Shown piece after piece: positions 17,877 to 25,936 of a DNA stretch of 57,252 bases (positions are counted from its first letter, which is position 1; every line of letters begins with the position of its first letter). The position numbers and the translations under genes were made by a program. Source of the stretch: Spirochaetia bacterium (GTDB lineage Bacteria > Spirochaetota > Leptospiria > Leptospirales > Leptonemataceae); assembly GCA_021413825.1 (NCBI GenBank), contig JAIOPQ010000112.1:1-57252 (forward strand), read 5' to 3'. The notes beneath the pieces are model-generated. The model had not been told where the DNA came from and ran no database searches. It saw only the letters and a list, made by a program, of their open reading frames with translations.

Positions 17877-17912
17877 TCGACAATACTATATTTCAAAATA
17901 TGCGTGGAGTCC

Positions 17913-18656
17913 TTAGATCTCTGACCCTTTGTTTACTATAATGTTGGATCCCTCCGCGAAGAAAACGGAACTGGGTTTTGCTGTGAGCGGTTCCAGGAAT
18001 TCTTTGCCGTAAGCACGCTCGATATCAACGTCGACCCTGGGATCCCTGGCCTGAAGTACGCGCCATTCAGGATGTTCCACTTTGTATTCAACTGTCTTGC
18101 CCTGTTTGCTTTTTGAATACCCATAGTAATGTTCAATGATGAACTGTTCCGTTGAATCCTGGATAGGATATGCTGGACTTCCAGCGCATGTAGCTCCAAG
18201 CAAATTCTTTCTTTGATCCGTCCAGGAATATGCAACGCGTCCGTTCAGTCTAAGCGAACTGTTTTGCAAATCCAGAATGTGTTCCATTGGATGGCAGACG
18301 TAACGCTCACCGTAAATCTCGCGCGCCACGTATGCAATTGCAGCCCGCGGAACGATCTCTTTGATAAAGCAAACGCCGCGCCTTACTTCACCGTCAACCT
18401 TGCGCCTAACATAATATCTCAGGTTTATCTCTTCAAAGTTTCTATGAAATGGAATTGGAAGTTTGCCAAGCAGCTTTGTCCCGAGGAACATGAAACCAAC
18501 CAGACTAACGTAGTGCTGTCCGTTATGCGAATCGAGTTCAACCCCGGCTGGTATGTGGGGTTTGAGTATTTCTGGGTTAACTTCGTAATTGATGAGGAGC
18601 AGATGCCGCCATTCAGCAGTAAGGAATGCGCTGTTTCTTTTTTTTTCCTGACCCAT
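17913..18656 (-). CDS. DUF2071 (YqjF-like) protein
   Basis: 247 residues from ATG 18656, overlapping the stop of the gene upstream by one base. Features seen in DUF2071 proteins are TAEWRHLLLINYEV, PHIPAGVELD, YVSLVGFMFLGTKLLG, NLRYYVRR and RRGVCFIKEIVP. The family has an acetoacetate-decarboxylase-like fold and no settled biochemical role. It is the second gene of a two-gene unit with the variant hisI and converges on the amine oxidase gene with a 36-base gap. Confidence 0.85.
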   Translation of the reverse strand: MGQEKKRNSAFLTAEWRHLLLINYEVNPEILKPHIPAGVELDSHNGQHYVSLVGFMFLGTKLLGKLPIPFHRNFEEINLRYYVRRKVDGEVRRGVCFIKEIVPRAAIAYVAREIYGERYVCHPMEHILDLQNSSLRLNGRVAYSWTDQRKNLLGATCAGSPAYPIQDSTEQFIIEHYYGYSKSKQGKTVEYKVEHPEWRVLQARDPRVDVDIERAYGKEFLEPLTAKPSSVFFAEGSNIIVNKGSEI

Positions 18657-19066
18657 CAAATTTTTCCAGATATGTGCATTAGATTTTTTCCGTCAAACGT
18701 CCGGTAGAAGCAACTTTTTCTGTAGTCACCGTTGGATTTGCGCGTATGGCAAGCGCCAGATCCTTCCAGTCGCACAAGGAAGAGAAGCGAGTTTTGTTCG
18801 CAGTTCACTCGGGCTTCTATCAAGTGCAGACGATTGCCAGATGTATCGCCTTTGACCCAGAGTTCATTTCGCGTCGTGCTCCAGAAGGTGACGATCCTGG
18901 TTTCGAATGTCTTTGCCAGAGCGATTTGGTTTACAAAGGCTAGAATCAGGACTTCTTTTGACTCAGCATCCTGGACCACCACAGGGATTACCTGCGTGGA
19001 GCCAACCGATCGAGCCAGCTTTTCAAAATCAAGCGCAGGCGTTAATCCCTCTTCGATCTGTTGCAT
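18656..19066 (-). CDS. hisI: Variant phosphoribosyl-AMP cyclohydrolase
   Basis: 136 residues from ATG 19066 (a TTG at 19135 is possible). HisI hydrolyses phosphoribosyl-AMP in histidine synthesis. The family signature TFWSTTRNELWVKGDTSGN and the three zinc cysteines (in VNCEQNSLL, GACHT and KSCFYR) are present. The DCDxD magnesium motif of standard enzymes reads NCEQN, so all three Asp are replaced, and there are extra residues between the last two Cys. This may be a known variant subclass. No other his gene is nearby. It is divergent from aroA. Confidence 0.8.
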   Translation of the reverse strand: MQQIEEGLTPALDFEKLARSVGSTQVIPVVVQDAESKEVLILAFVNQIALAKTFETRIVTFWSTTRNELWVKGDTSGNRLHLIEARVNCEQNSLLFLVRLEGSGACHTRKSNGDYRKSCFYRTFDGKNLMHISGKI

Positions 19067-19086
19067 TCTGCCAGAGGAAACACTGA

Positions 19087-19098
19087 CCCCGGCCGGGG
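19087..19098. promoter_or_regulatory. GC palindrome between the divergent hisI and aroA starts
   Basis: CCCCGGCCGGGG is a perfect 12-base palindrome in the 81-base gap between the two divergent genes. It could be an operator shared by both, or a chance GC-rich hairpin. Confidence 0.3.
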
Positions 19099-19147
19099 CA
19101 TCCGAAATTCTGGTCGTAAAAGTTACGCGAAACAAAAAACCTTACCC

Positions 19148-20440
19148 GTGGAACTGACCCTGAAGCGCACGGAGAAATTTCAAGGCAGCGTAGCCCTTCC
19201 TGGCTCAAAATCGATCGCGAATCGGGCACTGCTTCTGGCTGCTGTTTGCGGCGGCAAAACTGAGATCACCGGGCTTCCGGATGCCGAAGACGTTGAGGTA
19301 CTTCTTCGCAATTTGCCGACCCTCGGAATTCGAACTGAAATTTCTGAGAATTTGGTTTTAGTCCATGGGTGTAACGGTCCGTTTCCAGTGGAGTTTGCAA
19401 GCCTCAGGCTTGAGAACGCGGGCACGGCTTTGCGGCCGCTCGTAGCGCTGCTGTGCGCCGGTCATGGGAATTTTACAATCGATGGAAACGACCAGATGCG
19501 TAATCGTCCAATTGGAGATCTAGTGCGCGGCCTTGCACGACTCGGGATTAATATTACAGCGATCGAAAAAACCGTTTTGAACAAAACTGATCTGTACCCG
19601 CCCGTTAAGATACAGTCCACAGGATTTCCAGGCGGTGAGACTGTGCTTTCCGGCGCAGTATCAAGCCAGTTTATTTCTGCATTTCTTCTTGCAGCACCCT
19701 TTGCTCGGAAACCTGTTCGCCTTGTCATTGCTGAGGAGCCAGTCAGCAAGCCATACATCGACCTTACAATTCACATGATGCAGGAATTTTCTGTGCGCAT
19801 TAGTCGCCGGGGCTATGCGGAGTTTGAAATCGAGCCGCAGCAATACAAAACCCCTGGGGTGTATCGTGTAGAAGCTGACGCAACTGCTGCCACATATTTC
19901 ATGTCTCTGGGCGCCCTTGCGGGACCTGTGACTATTTCATCGCTTGGCCGGGATTCAGCACAGGGGGACGTTAAGTATGCTAATTTGCTTCGGCAGATGG
20001 GGGCGAACGTTGAGCATTCCGGTGATCGTATAACGGTGCGTAGAGGAACGCTCAACGGAATTGATATTGATATGAACGATATGCCAGACGCTGCCATGAC
20101 ACTTGCAGTACTCGCCCTATTTGCAAAAGGAACTACAACAATCAGAAATATAGCAAACCTTCGTGTAAAAGAGTCTGAGCGGATTCGCGGACTTGCAACT
20201 GAACTTACTAAGCTCGGGGCAGAAGTCGAAGAAGGTGAAGATAGTTTAACTGTTCATCCGCCGGCACAACTAAAACCGGCGCGAATAGAAACCTATAAGG
20301 ACCACAGGATGGCCATGGCATTTTCGCTTGCCTCATTTGGTACAGACGTCACCATTCTGGACCCGGATTGCGTGCGTAAAACATACACGCATTATTTCCG
20401 CGATTATTTCGCGGTTGCAGGGCAACATGGAAGACCTTGA
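19148..20440 (+). CDS. aroA: 3-phosphoshikimate 1-carboxyvinyltransferase (EPSP synthase)
   Basis: 430 residues from GTG 19148, whose product starts VELTLKRTEKFQGSVALPG, where EPSP synthases normally begin. An open frame extends 29 codons upstream but covers the divergent promoter. The enzyme joins shikimate-3-phosphate and PEP in the chorismate pathway. Diagnostic motifs are LPGSKSIANRALLLAA, ENAGTALRPL, NLRVKESERIRGLATEL and KDHRMAMAFSLAS. The last 14 bases overlap the next gene. Confidence 0.96.
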   Translation: MELTLKRTEKFQGSVALPGSKSIANRALLLAAVCGGKTEITGLPDAEDVEVLLRNLPTLGIRTEISENLVLVHGCNGPFPVEFASLRLENAGTALRPLVALLCAGHGNFTIDGNDQMRNRPIGDLVRGLARLGINITAIEKTVLNKTDLYPPVKIQSTGFPGGETVLSGAVSSQFISAFLLAAPFARKPVRLVIAEEPVSKPYIDLTIHMMQEFSVRISRRGYAEFEIEPQQYKTPGVYRVEADATAATYFMSLGALAGPVTISSLGRDSAQGDVKYANLLRQMGANVEHSGDRITVRRGTLNGIDIDMNDMPDAAMTLAVLALFAKGTTTIRNIANLRVKESERIRGLATELTKLGAEVEEGEDSLTVHPPAQLKPARIETYKDHRMAMAFSLASFGTDVTILDPDCVRKTYTHYFRDYFAVAGQHGRP

Positions 20441-22079
20441 TGCACTCATTGAGCTTGAGGACGGACACTTCATCGTAGACTCCGCTTCTGGTCGAGCCTT
20501 GCTCATTGTCTATCCGCCTGGTTCCAAAGGAAAAGCAGTCCGTTTGTCCGACGTGCTTGCCCGATTGCATTTGTTTGGAGTTCACGGATTCAAAGAACTG
20601 GTTCTTGAGGCAATCGTAGATGATGCAGACGGCCAACCGCATGACATTGGAGTATTTCCGGAGCCTGACGCAGTTGACGCAAAAATTGAAATTGAAATAT
20701 CTGAAGATGGAATGGAGGCCACGGCCGTCATTCAGCCCCCATTGCATGCTGGTGCCTGGATCAGCGAGACCGTGTTGATGAACGCGCTTTCGAATGCTCG
20801 GATTATTTACGGTCTCAAGCAGGAATGGAAAGATCAGTTACTTGAACCCGTGCAAGATGCCCGAACCATTATGCGCTATCCCATTGCGTGCGGCCATGCA
20901 ATAGAACCAGGAACAGAAGATCGTGTTCAGTATGAGGTAGATCCACATCCCAGAACAGTTCCCCGCGAGGGAAGAGAGCGAGTTGACTTCAGGAAGTTGA
21001 ATGTTATTCCCTCCTGTGAAGCGGAACGTCTGTTAGCCACTGTTATTCCTGGGACACCCGGGAAGCCTGGCATCACGGTTCGCGGGGAGATTATCCCTGT
21101 ATTCCCCCTGAATGAAGTTCGCTTCATCGCCGGAAAGAACACACGAATTGAAATGGACGGCCTGAAGGTTTTTTCCGTAAAAGCCGGGCAGGTCCGCATC
21201 CACGAAACTACAAGCCTAATGGCGAACCACATTCGTGTGGATGTTGAAGATGTCTTGCGTCTGCCTGCTGTCGATTTTTCGACGGGGCACATTGATTTTC
21301 CTGGAACCGTCGTAGTAATGGGAACCATCACAGATGGATTCGAAGTAAAGGCTGCAGGCGATGTAATCATTGAAAAAAGCATAGGAAATGTTCATGTGCA
21401 TGCTGGTGGAGACATTCTTCTTTCTGAGGGAATTATTGGGCGCGGCGATGCGAGTCTGAATGCGGGCGGACAGATTATTTCCAGATTTGTTCAATCAGCT
21501 ACCCTTTATGCCGGAAGTTCGATTACAATTGGTGATGCGGTATTACATTCCAAGCTAGTATCAGGTCTTGACATTTCCATTGAAGAGGGTAAGGGAGAGT
21601 TGATTGGCGGCGAGGCGATTTGTGCCGGTGTTCTCCGCGCAAATCGGATTGGCTCACGCCTCGAAACCCCCACGCGAATCGTACTTGGCCTGGACCCGGA
21701 AACACTCAATAAATTACGGGCACTGGATCAGGAAATTCTTGCCAAGGCACGCACGCTTGAGCGCATAACGGGACACCTGCGGTTGATCGATGATGCGAGA
21801 GCCAGGAAGAAACCTACAGATCCTGAGACGGAAAAGAAATTGATCCTGGTCAAAGAAAAACACGCTGTCCTGCTTGCTTCCCTTGAGAAACAAAGGCGCA
21901 AACTCCAGGATCACATTGAGCCAAATCCTGGCTCCAGTTTGACTACACTTGAAGCGCATCCCGGAACTGAAGTTTATTTTGGCGTAGGGATTCTCCCTTT
22001 TCGCGTAATAGGTCGGCCAACACATGGGCTGCGTCTGACGCTCGATGGTCGTAAAATTCATGCAGGCAAAATCGGTTGA
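20427..22079 (+). CDS. FapA-family (DUF342) protein 1
   Basis: 550 residues from ATG 20427; the frame continues upstream inside aroA but ATG 20427 starts the recognisable protein. The middle (about 100-240) is a FapA-type region with AGAWISETVLMNAL and KPGITVRGEIIP. Residues about 250-440 are a right-handed beta-helix of repeated turns such as GFEVKAAGDVIIEKSIGNV and HAGGDILLSEGIIGRG. A short coiled coil (around 445-505) and a small beta end follow. In other bacteria FapA-type proteins are cytoplasmic polymer-forming regulators of envelope or flagellar processes. It is coupled to a PP2C phosphatase gene and has a paralogue at 49894. Confidence 0.88.
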   Translation: MEDLDALIELEDGHFIVDSASGRALLIVYPPGSKGKAVRLSDVLARLHLFGVHGFKELVLEAIVDDADGQPHDIGVFPEPDAVDAKIEIEISEDGMEATAVIQPPLHAGAWISETVLMNALSNARIIYGLKQEWKDQLLEPVQDARTIMRYPIACGHAIEPGTEDRVQYEVDPHPRTVPREGRERVDFRKLNVIPSCEAERLLATVIPGTPGKPGITVRGEIIPVFPLNEVRFIAGKNTRIEMDGLKVFSVKAGQVRIHETTSLMANHIRVDVEDVLRLPAVDFSTGHIDFPGTVVVMGTITDGFEVKAAGDVIIEKSIGNVHVHAGGDILLSEGIIGRGDASLNAGGQIISRFVQSATLYAGSSITIGDAVLHSKLVSGLDISIEEGKGELIGGEAICAGVLRANRIGSRLETPTRIVLGLDPETLNKLRALDQEILAKARTLERITGHLRLIDDARARKKPTDPETEKKLILVKEKHAVLLASLEKQRRKLQDHIEPNPGSSLTTLEAHPGTEVYFGVGILPFRVIGRPTHGLRLTLDGRKIHAGKIG

Positions 22080-24058
22080 AGAAGCCCTTTGCTCATTTGC
22101 TGATAGGAATCGCTTTTCTTGGACTTACCGCTTGCCAGCGAAGCGGAATTGAATCTCTTGCGGGGACGTGGGAGTACAGCTCTAATTTTGATCCATCCGC
22201 CAGTCGCCCTTTTGACAACCTCGTCTGGAAAGAAACTCAATTCCCCACCGATGTTCCTAAGTCTTTGGGTATCCGCAGGTTTGGCCATAAGGGCTGGATT
22301 GTGCTCCGCAGACAGTTGCCGGCTGGAGCACGCGAGCTGATCCGGGAAGACCGGTTAATTGCTCTACATGCTGGATCGGTTTCAGATGTGGCACGTATAT
22401 ATTTTGATCAAACACTTGTTTTAGAAATTGGACAGCTTGAGCCATACAAACCTGGCTACAGATCATTTACGCGGGTTGTGCAAAGCGATCCCGGCGTTCA
22501 GACAATCTCAATAGCTATATCGTCCAGGGAGTTTCCCCTTCATCTGTCGACTAGCGATCTGTTTATTGGTGATCCTGCAGTGATCTTTGCTCGTGATATA
22601 AGAATGGAGCTTGTGAGCGTTGGATTTATTGCTATTTATTTGAGCATTGGTTGCTATCATCTACTGCTGGCGATGTATCGTTTGCGTGACTTATATAATC
22701 TCTATTTTGGATTATTTTCAATACTGCTGACTATCTACTATCTGGTTCAGACCAGTTTCTTCCAGGATTTCGCAAGCGATCATGTTCTAGTTCGTGAACG
22801 ACTCTTCCATTCCGTATTCTTCCTCCTTGGACCGCCGCTTGTATTTTTTTTGACAGATTATTTTCACGATCAACTGTCCCGATTTGGTCTGGTGTGTTTG
22901 CTTGTTCATGGCATCCTGAGCGTGCTTGTTTGGTTCTCAACGTTTTCGCAGATCCGCGCATTGCGCGATATCTGGCATTTGACAGCAATTCCGCTTATGC
23001 TCTATATTGCATTTTATGTTTTCAGGGAACTGATTCGTGGCAGGCGTGATGCTGTGTTCATGGCGCCAGGGTTATTTCTATTAATGGCCACGGGGGTACA
23101 TGATATTCTGGTCAATCGTGGGATTCTGTTTTCTCCAAACGGCATGAGCAAGTATTCATTTTTAATTTTGAACTGCGGCCTCGCTGTAATTCTTGCCAAT
23201 CGTTTCATGCGTTTGCACAGAGAAGTGGAAGTCTTAAACCAGGATCTAGAAAATAAAGTTACCGAACGCACGCGTGAACTCGATTCCGTGGTGACAGCGC
23301 TGCAACAGAAAGAATCCAGGGTTTCGCATGAACTGGATCTTGCTCGGGAAATTCAACTGGGCATTCTTCCCAGAATTCCAATACACTGGGATGATTACTG
23401 GGTTGATGCACGTTATTCGTCCATGATGCGCGTGGGCGGAGATTTTTTTGACGTAATTCCACTTTTTGATGATAGACTGGCGCTCTTTGTTGCAGATGTT
23501 TCCGGGCATGGGATTCCTGCCGCGCTGATTACTACAATGGCCAAGATTTCCATGACCCGTGCCCTTCAGGAGAGCCAGAATCCACGGGAAGTTTTAAACA
23601 TAATGAACCTGGAAATCCTGGCTCAGATTACAACGCCGCAGTATCTAACATGTTTTCTGATGATACTTTCGCCCGATGGCTATGCGACGTATGCAAGTGG
23701 TGGGCATCCTCCGGCGATCTTGACTCGGGCAAATGGTTCTGTAGAACTCCTTGAAGCGTCCGGAGCTATCATTGGCGCAATGAGTCAGGCGGGGAGCCTG
23801 ATCGAAGAACGCGATACTAGAATTGAAGTTGGAGACAGGCTTTTAATTTACACCGACGGACTGGTTGAGGCCAGGAACTCGCGTAAAGAAGAAATGAGTA
23901 TTGCAACTGTCACCGAACTGCTGCGTGAATATAGAAGCGCCCCGGCGTATTCGTTGCTGGATCGGTTGCTTCGCGATCTAAGCGAGCATACCCATGGGGA
24001 TGCTCAGGATGACACTACACTTCTACTTCTTGAACGCAGGCAGCCGCGGAATTCCTGA
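22076..24058 (+). CDS. Membrane RsbU/SpoIIE-type PP2C phosphatase with 7TM-DISM sensor
   Basis: 660 residues, TTG start overlapping the fapA stop (TTGA). A lipoprotein signal with lipobox LTAC gives Cys 20. Residues about 25-180 are an extracytoplasmic 7TMR-DISM-type sensor, about 183-385 seven membrane helices, and 385-425 a linker helix with NRFMRLHREVEVLNQDL. Residues 425-655 are the phosphatase with the metal ligands in VGGDFFDV, FVADVSGHG, IYTDGLVEARN and AQDDTT. Such proteins sense an outside signal and dephosphorylate an anti-sigma antagonist. No such target is encoded next to it; the orphan GHKL ATPases at 5061 and 49129 are possible partners. Confidence 0.93.
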   Translation: MKKPFAHLLIGIAFLGLTACQRSGIESLAGTWEYSSNFDPSASRPFDNLVWKETQFPTDVPKSLGIRRFGHKGWIVLRRQLPAGARELIREDRLIALHAGSVSDVARIYFDQTLVLEIGQLEPYKPGYRSFTRVVQSDPGVQTISIAISSREFPLHLSTSDLFIGDPAVIFARDIRMELVSVGFIAIYLSIGCYHLLLAMYRLRDLYNLYFGLFSILLTIYYLVQTSFFQDFASDHVLVRERLFHSVFFLLGPPLVFFLTDYFHDQLSRFGLVCLLVHGILSVLVWFSTFSQIRALRDIWHLTAIPLMLYIAFYVFRELIRGRRDAVFMAPGLFLLMATGVHDILVNRGILFSPNGMSKYSFLILNCGLAVILANRFMRLHREVEVLNQDLENKVTERTRELDSVVTALQQKESRVSHELDLAREIQLGILPRIPIHWDDYWVDARYSSMMRVGGDFFDVIPLFDDRLALFVADVSGHGIPAALITTMAKISMTRALQESQNPREVLNIMNLEILAQITTPQYLTCFLMILSPDGYATYASGGHPPAILTRANGSVELLEASGAIIGAMSQAGSLIEERDTRIEVGDRLLIYTDGLVEARNSRKEEMSIATVTELLREYRSAPAYSLLDRLLRDLSEHTHGDAQDDTTLLLLERRQPRNS

Positions 24059-24064
24059 TTTTTT

Positions 24065-24093
24065 TTGCTGACGACTCTTCGCTGGTTTATCTT
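24065..24093 (+). promoter_or_regulatory. Candidate promoter of the ilv leader
   Basis: TTGCTG (24065-24070), a 17-base spacer and TATCTT (24088-24093). Transcription would start near 24100, only about 4 bases before the leader ATG, so the leader may be leaderless. Confidence 0.5.
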
Positions 24094-24103
24094 TCTGTCC
24101 TCA

Positions 24104-24169
24104 ATGAACTTCGGTGCAAACAGTATGCTCCTACTTGTCGTGGTGGTCGTACTGATTTCCGCGCCGTAG
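24104..24169 (+). CDS. ilvL: ilv leader peptide (branched-chain amino acid sensing)
   Basis: A 21-residue peptide from ATG 24104 to TAG 24169. It contains ten consecutive branched-chain codons at 24128-24157, read as LLLVVVVVLI, using CTC CTA CTT GTC GTG GTG GTC GTA CTG ATT. It ends in SAP just before a set of hairpins and sits 77 bases upstream of an acetolactate synthase gene. This is the arrangement of classic ilv attenuator leaders in enteric bacteria: ribosome stalling when charged Leu, Val or Ile tRNA is scarce. No Shine-Dalgarno is seen; an internal ATG at 24125 is another start. The codon run and position make chance unlikely. Confidence 0.85.
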   Translation: MNFGANSMLLLVVVVVLISAP

Positions 24170-24246
24170 GATTATGTTCCCGTCGGCGCAGCCGGCGGGA
24201 TTCAAGCAAAAACCGCTGGCAGCCCTCGGATCCCTGGAGGCTGCAT
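24161..24246 (+). promoter_or_regulatory. Leader-controlled RNA switch covering the ilvB ribosome binding site
   Basis: Two alternative folds are visible. Fold 1: CCCGTCGGC (24179-24187) pairs with GCCGGCGGG (24191-24199), and GCAGCCCTC (24219-24227, one bulge) pairs with GAGGCTGC (24237-24244), burying the GGAGG ribosome site at 24236-24240. Fold 2: GCGCCG at the leader end (24161-24166) pairs with CGGCGC (24184-24189), freeing GCCGGCG (24191-24197) to pair with CGCTGGC (24214-24220), which opens the ribosome site. No U-tract follows, so control is inferred to act on translation rather than termination. Confidence 0.65.
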
Positions 24247-25911
24247 ATGCAGAGCGGATCACAAATTATCATTCAATTTCTAGAGTCCATGGGCGTGCGC
24301 GTCGTGGCTGGGATGCCTGGGGGCGCTAACCTTCCGCTGTATGATGCGCTTCATGGCAGCAAGCTGATCCATGTTCTAGCCAGGCATGAGCAGGGCGGAG
24401 GATTTATTGCGCAGGGAATGGCTCGCGCATCCGGCTTTCCTGGAGTTTGTTTTGCAACGTCTGGCCCAGGAGCTACCAATCTTGTAACTGCACTGGCAGA
24501 TGCTAAGATGGATTCAATTCCGCTCCTGGCCATTACAGGTCAGGTTCCGCGTGCATTGATTGGAACCGATGCGTTTCAGGAAGTGGATACATGCGCCATG
24601 GTTGGCCCGTTGGTTAAGAAAGCCTATTTTGTTTCACAGATTGACGATTTGTTTTGGATTTTGCCGGAAGCCTGGGAACTGTGCTCATCCGGCCGACCTG
24701 GACCCGTGTTAATTGATGTTCCAAAAGACATTCAGGTTGAAATGACGTCAGGCGACTTTGTGAGCCCTGACTTCAATCGACCGCATGATCTCCTGCGCGT
24801 CGACGATAGTAAAATTCAGGCATTTCTGGACGAGCTGCAAGCGAGCGAGCGTCCGGTTCTTTATATTGGTGGGGGAGTTATTAGCTCAGATTCAAGCGAT
24901 CTGATTCGGAAGCTGGCTGATACTAATGGCATTCCAGTCGTCTCTACTTTGATGGGGCTCGGGGCTTTTCCATCTGACCATCCCTGGTTTCTGGGAATGC
25001 TTGGCATGCATGGCGAAGCGTCGACAAATTTCGTTCTTGAGGAATCGGACCTTTTGCTTGCGTTTGGAGTGCGTTTTGACGATCGCGCGACAGGAAAGCT
25101 AGACGAGTTCTGCTCAGCTGCTCGGGTAGTTCACGTAGACATCGATGCAAAGGAGCTCGGAAAACTCCGCATGCCTGAGCTTGCAATTTGCTCTGATCTC
25201 CGTGAGTTTTTGAATCGGGCAATGCCTCATGTGCCATTGAACGGGAGAGGAGCCTGGAAACATCGAATAGCCCAGCTGAACGCCCAACACCCATCAGAGA
25301 ATATTGCGAACGATTCTACCGGAAGTCGAGAGACGTTTCCGGCTGCATTTCTTTCGGGACTTTCGCAGATGCTTGATGCCAATGACATTATCACTACAGA
25401 CGTAGGTCAGCATCAAATGTGGACTGCGCAGTCGTATCCGTTTAAACTACCGCGCACGTTCTTAACATCCGGCGGCCTGGGTACAATGGGATTTGGTCTT
25501 CCCGCTGCAATTGGAGCGGCCCTTGCAAAACCGGACGCAACCGTTGTTTGTATTTCAGGCGACGGATCGATCCTGCTAAATATTCAGGAGCTTGCCTTAC
25601 TCCATGAACTGCAGTTGAATGTGAAGATTGTTGTAATGGACAACGGACATCTGGGGCTTGTGCGTCAGCAGCAGGAACTCTTCTATGAGGACAGGATTTC
25701 GGCGGCGCAATTCCACAGTGCACCTGATTTTTGCTCTCTGGCGCAGAGTTTTGGAATCCAGGCCGTACGTTTGAGCGGCGATGTGAGCCAACTTAAAGGA
25801 ATCCTTGAAACCAATGGTCCGGCTTTGATTCATGTACCGCTTGAATCATCGCTTAACGTCTATCCCATGGTTGCGCCCGGGAAAGCAAATCGCGAAATGA
25901 TTAGAGGATGA
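24247..25911 (+). CDS. ilvB: Acetolactate synthase large subunit (thiamine-diphosphate enzyme)
   Basis: 554 residues with a strong GGAGG six bases before the ATG. It condenses pyruvate (or pyruvate and 2-oxobutyrate) for valine, leucine and isoleucine synthesis. The catalytic Glu lies in HEQGGGFIAQG (near residue 47), the FAD/central domain covers about 190-330, and the thiamine-diphosphate motif starts at GDGSILLNIQELALLHEL near residue 437. FGLPAAIGAALAKPD also matches. No ilvN regulatory subunit follows; the next gene (rel) is convergent. The leader peptide supports the biosynthetic rather than a catabolic role. Confidence 0.93.
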   Translation: MQSGSQIIIQFLESMGVRVVAGMPGGANLPLYDALHGSKLIHVLARHEQGGGFIAQGMARASGFPGVCFATSGPGATNLVTALADAKMDSIPLLAITGQVPRALIGTDAFQEVDTCAMVGPLVKKAYFVSQIDDLFWILPEAWELCSSGRPGPVLIDVPKDIQVEMTSGDFVSPDFNRPHDLLRVDDSKIQAFLDELQASERPVLYIGGGVISSDSSDLIRKLADTNGIPVVSTLMGLGAFPSDHPWFLGMLGMHGEASTNFVLEESDLLLAFGVRFDDRATGKLDEFCSAARVVHVDIDAKELGKLRMPELAICSDLREFLNRAMPHVPLNGRGAWKHRIAQLNAQHPSENIANDSTGSRETFPAAFLSGLSQMLDANDIITTDVGQHQMWTAQSYPFKLPRTFLTSGGLGTMGFGLPAAIGAALAKPDATVVCISGDGSILLNIQELALLHELQLNVKIVVMDNGHLGLVRQQQELFYEDRISAAQFHSAPDFCSLAQSFGIQAVRLSGDVSQLKGILETNGPALIHVPLESSLNVYPMVAPGKANREMIRG

Positions 25912-25936
25912 GGCCTCGGGCTGGTTGCGTACCCGG

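Noticed and set aside
24034..24070. Terminator after the PP2C gene
   Set aside because: There is a T run, but only a 4-base stem can be drawn before it.
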